NCBI RefSeq assembly: GCF_043290135.1
Contig: NW_027464588.1
Span: forward strand, 3,857,501 to 3,921,500
Direction of reading: 5' to 3'
DNA from: Rhipicephalus microplus
Lineage: Eukaryota; Arthropoda; Arachnida; Ixodida; Ixodidae
Length of the DNA stretch: 64,000 bases
Positions 63,107 to 64,000 of this stretch are shown in pieces; position 1 is the stretch's first letter, and every line of letters begins with the position of its first letter. The position numbers and the translations under genes were made by a program. The notes beneath the pieces were generated by a model. It searched no databases. It saw only the letters and a program-made list of their open reading frames with translations, and was not told where the DNA came from.

Positions 63107-64000
63107 GTTCTGAAACCGGTCATTTCCGGCTCATTTTTCTTTTTGATTTTAACTATGACATCCTTGACCCCCATTAGTTCCCTTATCCACTGTGCTCTCT
63201 TCTTGTCTTTCAAGGTTACACCTACCTTTTTTTTTCCATATATCGCAGCGTTGTCCTCAATTTAGGCTGAACTTTCTCTGTAAGTCTCAAGTTTTCTGCT
63301 TCATAGCAAAGTACCCGCAAGATGCAGCTGTTATATGCCCTCCTCTTAAGGAATAATGGCAATCTACCTGTCAGGATTTGAGAGTGCTTGCCAAATGTGC
63401 TCTACCCCATTCTTATTCTTCTAGTAACTTCAATCGCGTGGTTCAGCTCCGCAGTTATTACCTGCCCTAAGTAGACGTAGTCTTTCACAACTTGAAGTGT
63501 AATATTACCTATCTCGAAGCGCTGCTCTCTTCCGAGGTTGATGGACATTGCTTTCGTTTTCTGCAGATTAATTTTAAGACCCACCTTTCTGCTCTCCTTG
63601 TCAAACTCCGTAATCATGAGTTGCAATTCGTCCCCCGAGTTACTCAGCAATGCAATGTCATCGACGAAGCACAGGTTACTAAGGTACTCACCATTAACTC
63701 TTATGCTTAACTGTTCCCATTCTGGGCTTCTGAATTCAAACCTCATGTAAGCAAGTGGTAAATAGCATTGGGTAAACTCAATCCACCTGCCTTACATCTT
63801 TCTTCATTGGCATTTTGTTGCTTTGTTTATGAAGCAATATAGTAGCAGTTGATTTCCTGTATATTTCTTCCAGGATGTTTATATATACTTCATCGACGCC
63901 TTGATTCCGCAGTGTCTGAATGACTGCTGATATTTCTACTGAATCAAACGCCTTCTCGTAATCTATGAAGGCTATGTATAGTGGTTGGCTATATTCTGAG
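63107..64000 (-). pseudogene. RTE-clade LINE reverse transcriptase, cut by the window edge
   Basis: From 64000 down: SQPLYIAFIDYEKAFDSVEI (motif A), NILEEIYRKSTATILLHKQS, KKDVRQVD (normally KKGVRQGD), LSNLCFVDDIALLSNSGDEL (normally FADD), KVGLKINLQKTKAMSINLGR, VVKDYVYLGQVITAELNHAI, RRIRMGWSTFGKH and, in the C-terminal tail, DKKRAQWIRELMGVKDVIVK. The pattern is RTE-like. Ala to Val in the catalytic box and shifts mark it as dead. It abuts the Gypsy-E integrase finger. Confidence 0.9.

Overview
This 64 kb window looks like intergenic DNA from a large, repeat-rich eukaryotic genome, most likely a metastriate hard tick (Rhipicephalus/Dermacentor type). The clues are a tRNA-derived SINE that I recognise as the tick Ruka type, I-, CR1- and RTE-clade LINEs of tick style, Gypsy elements with integrase ahead of reverse transcriptase, a BEL/Pao element and long GATA microsatellites. 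I see no host gene, rRNA, tRNA gene or CRISPR array. Every coding trace I recognise belongs to a transposable element, and all carry stops, frameshifts or deletions. The most complete is an I-clade LINE at 48533-50894 whose ORF2 has one visible in-frame stop.

The window is three sets of nested insertions, read by following an interrupted reading frame across each insert. Nest 1 (1-5415): a CR1-like LINE on the minus strand is split by an LTR element (508-2621, 4-bp duplication), a SINE (5098-5343) and a TM147 element. Nest 2 (8890-30330): a plus-strand Gypsy element is split by a 17.7 kb minus-strand Gypsy element, Gmr-C (9285-26992). Gmr-C itself holds a CR1 LINE, two inverted copies of a CCGT-core repeat, a TM147 copy, and an LTR that contains another LTR retrotransposon. 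The same Gypsy host also took TM147-D. Nest 3 (31290-59270): an I-clade LINE is split by Gmr-A (32054-53802, minus) and Gmr-B (53974-58931, plus). Gmr-A is in turn split by a BEL/Pao element (35785-40232), an I-clade LINE (41350-46974) and TM147-E (47163-52397), and TM147-E carries the young I-clade LINE. That is four levels deep. The right end (59271-64000) holds an LTR-like stretch, TM147-F, a Gypsy integrase fragment and an RTE LINE fragment.

The most unusual component is what I call here TM147, seen in six copies (A-F). It has a left arm starting near TTGGCAGATCCC, a tandem array of about 147-bp monomers each centred on the palindrome ATACCAAATTTGGTAT or a decayed form, a GC-rich module of about 380 bp with a covarying hairpin, a GATA microsatellite, and a right arm ending in GCTTCGCAT. 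It has no obvious protein. Two copies interrupt readable Gypsy frames, which fixes their ends and shows 5-6 bp TAAAA-type target duplications. The layout resembles pearl/Helentron-associated elements of molluscs and flies, but the duplications do not fit a Helitron, so its class is open.

Three elements (Gmr-A, Gmr-C and, by its RNase H-LTR junction, Gmr-B) are consistent with the Gmr1-like Gypsy order of integrase before reverse transcriptase, with SCAN-like Gag. Two CR1 LINEs carry 2A-like NPGP motifs at the start of an ORF. All identifications come from reading translations by eye; no database search was run.
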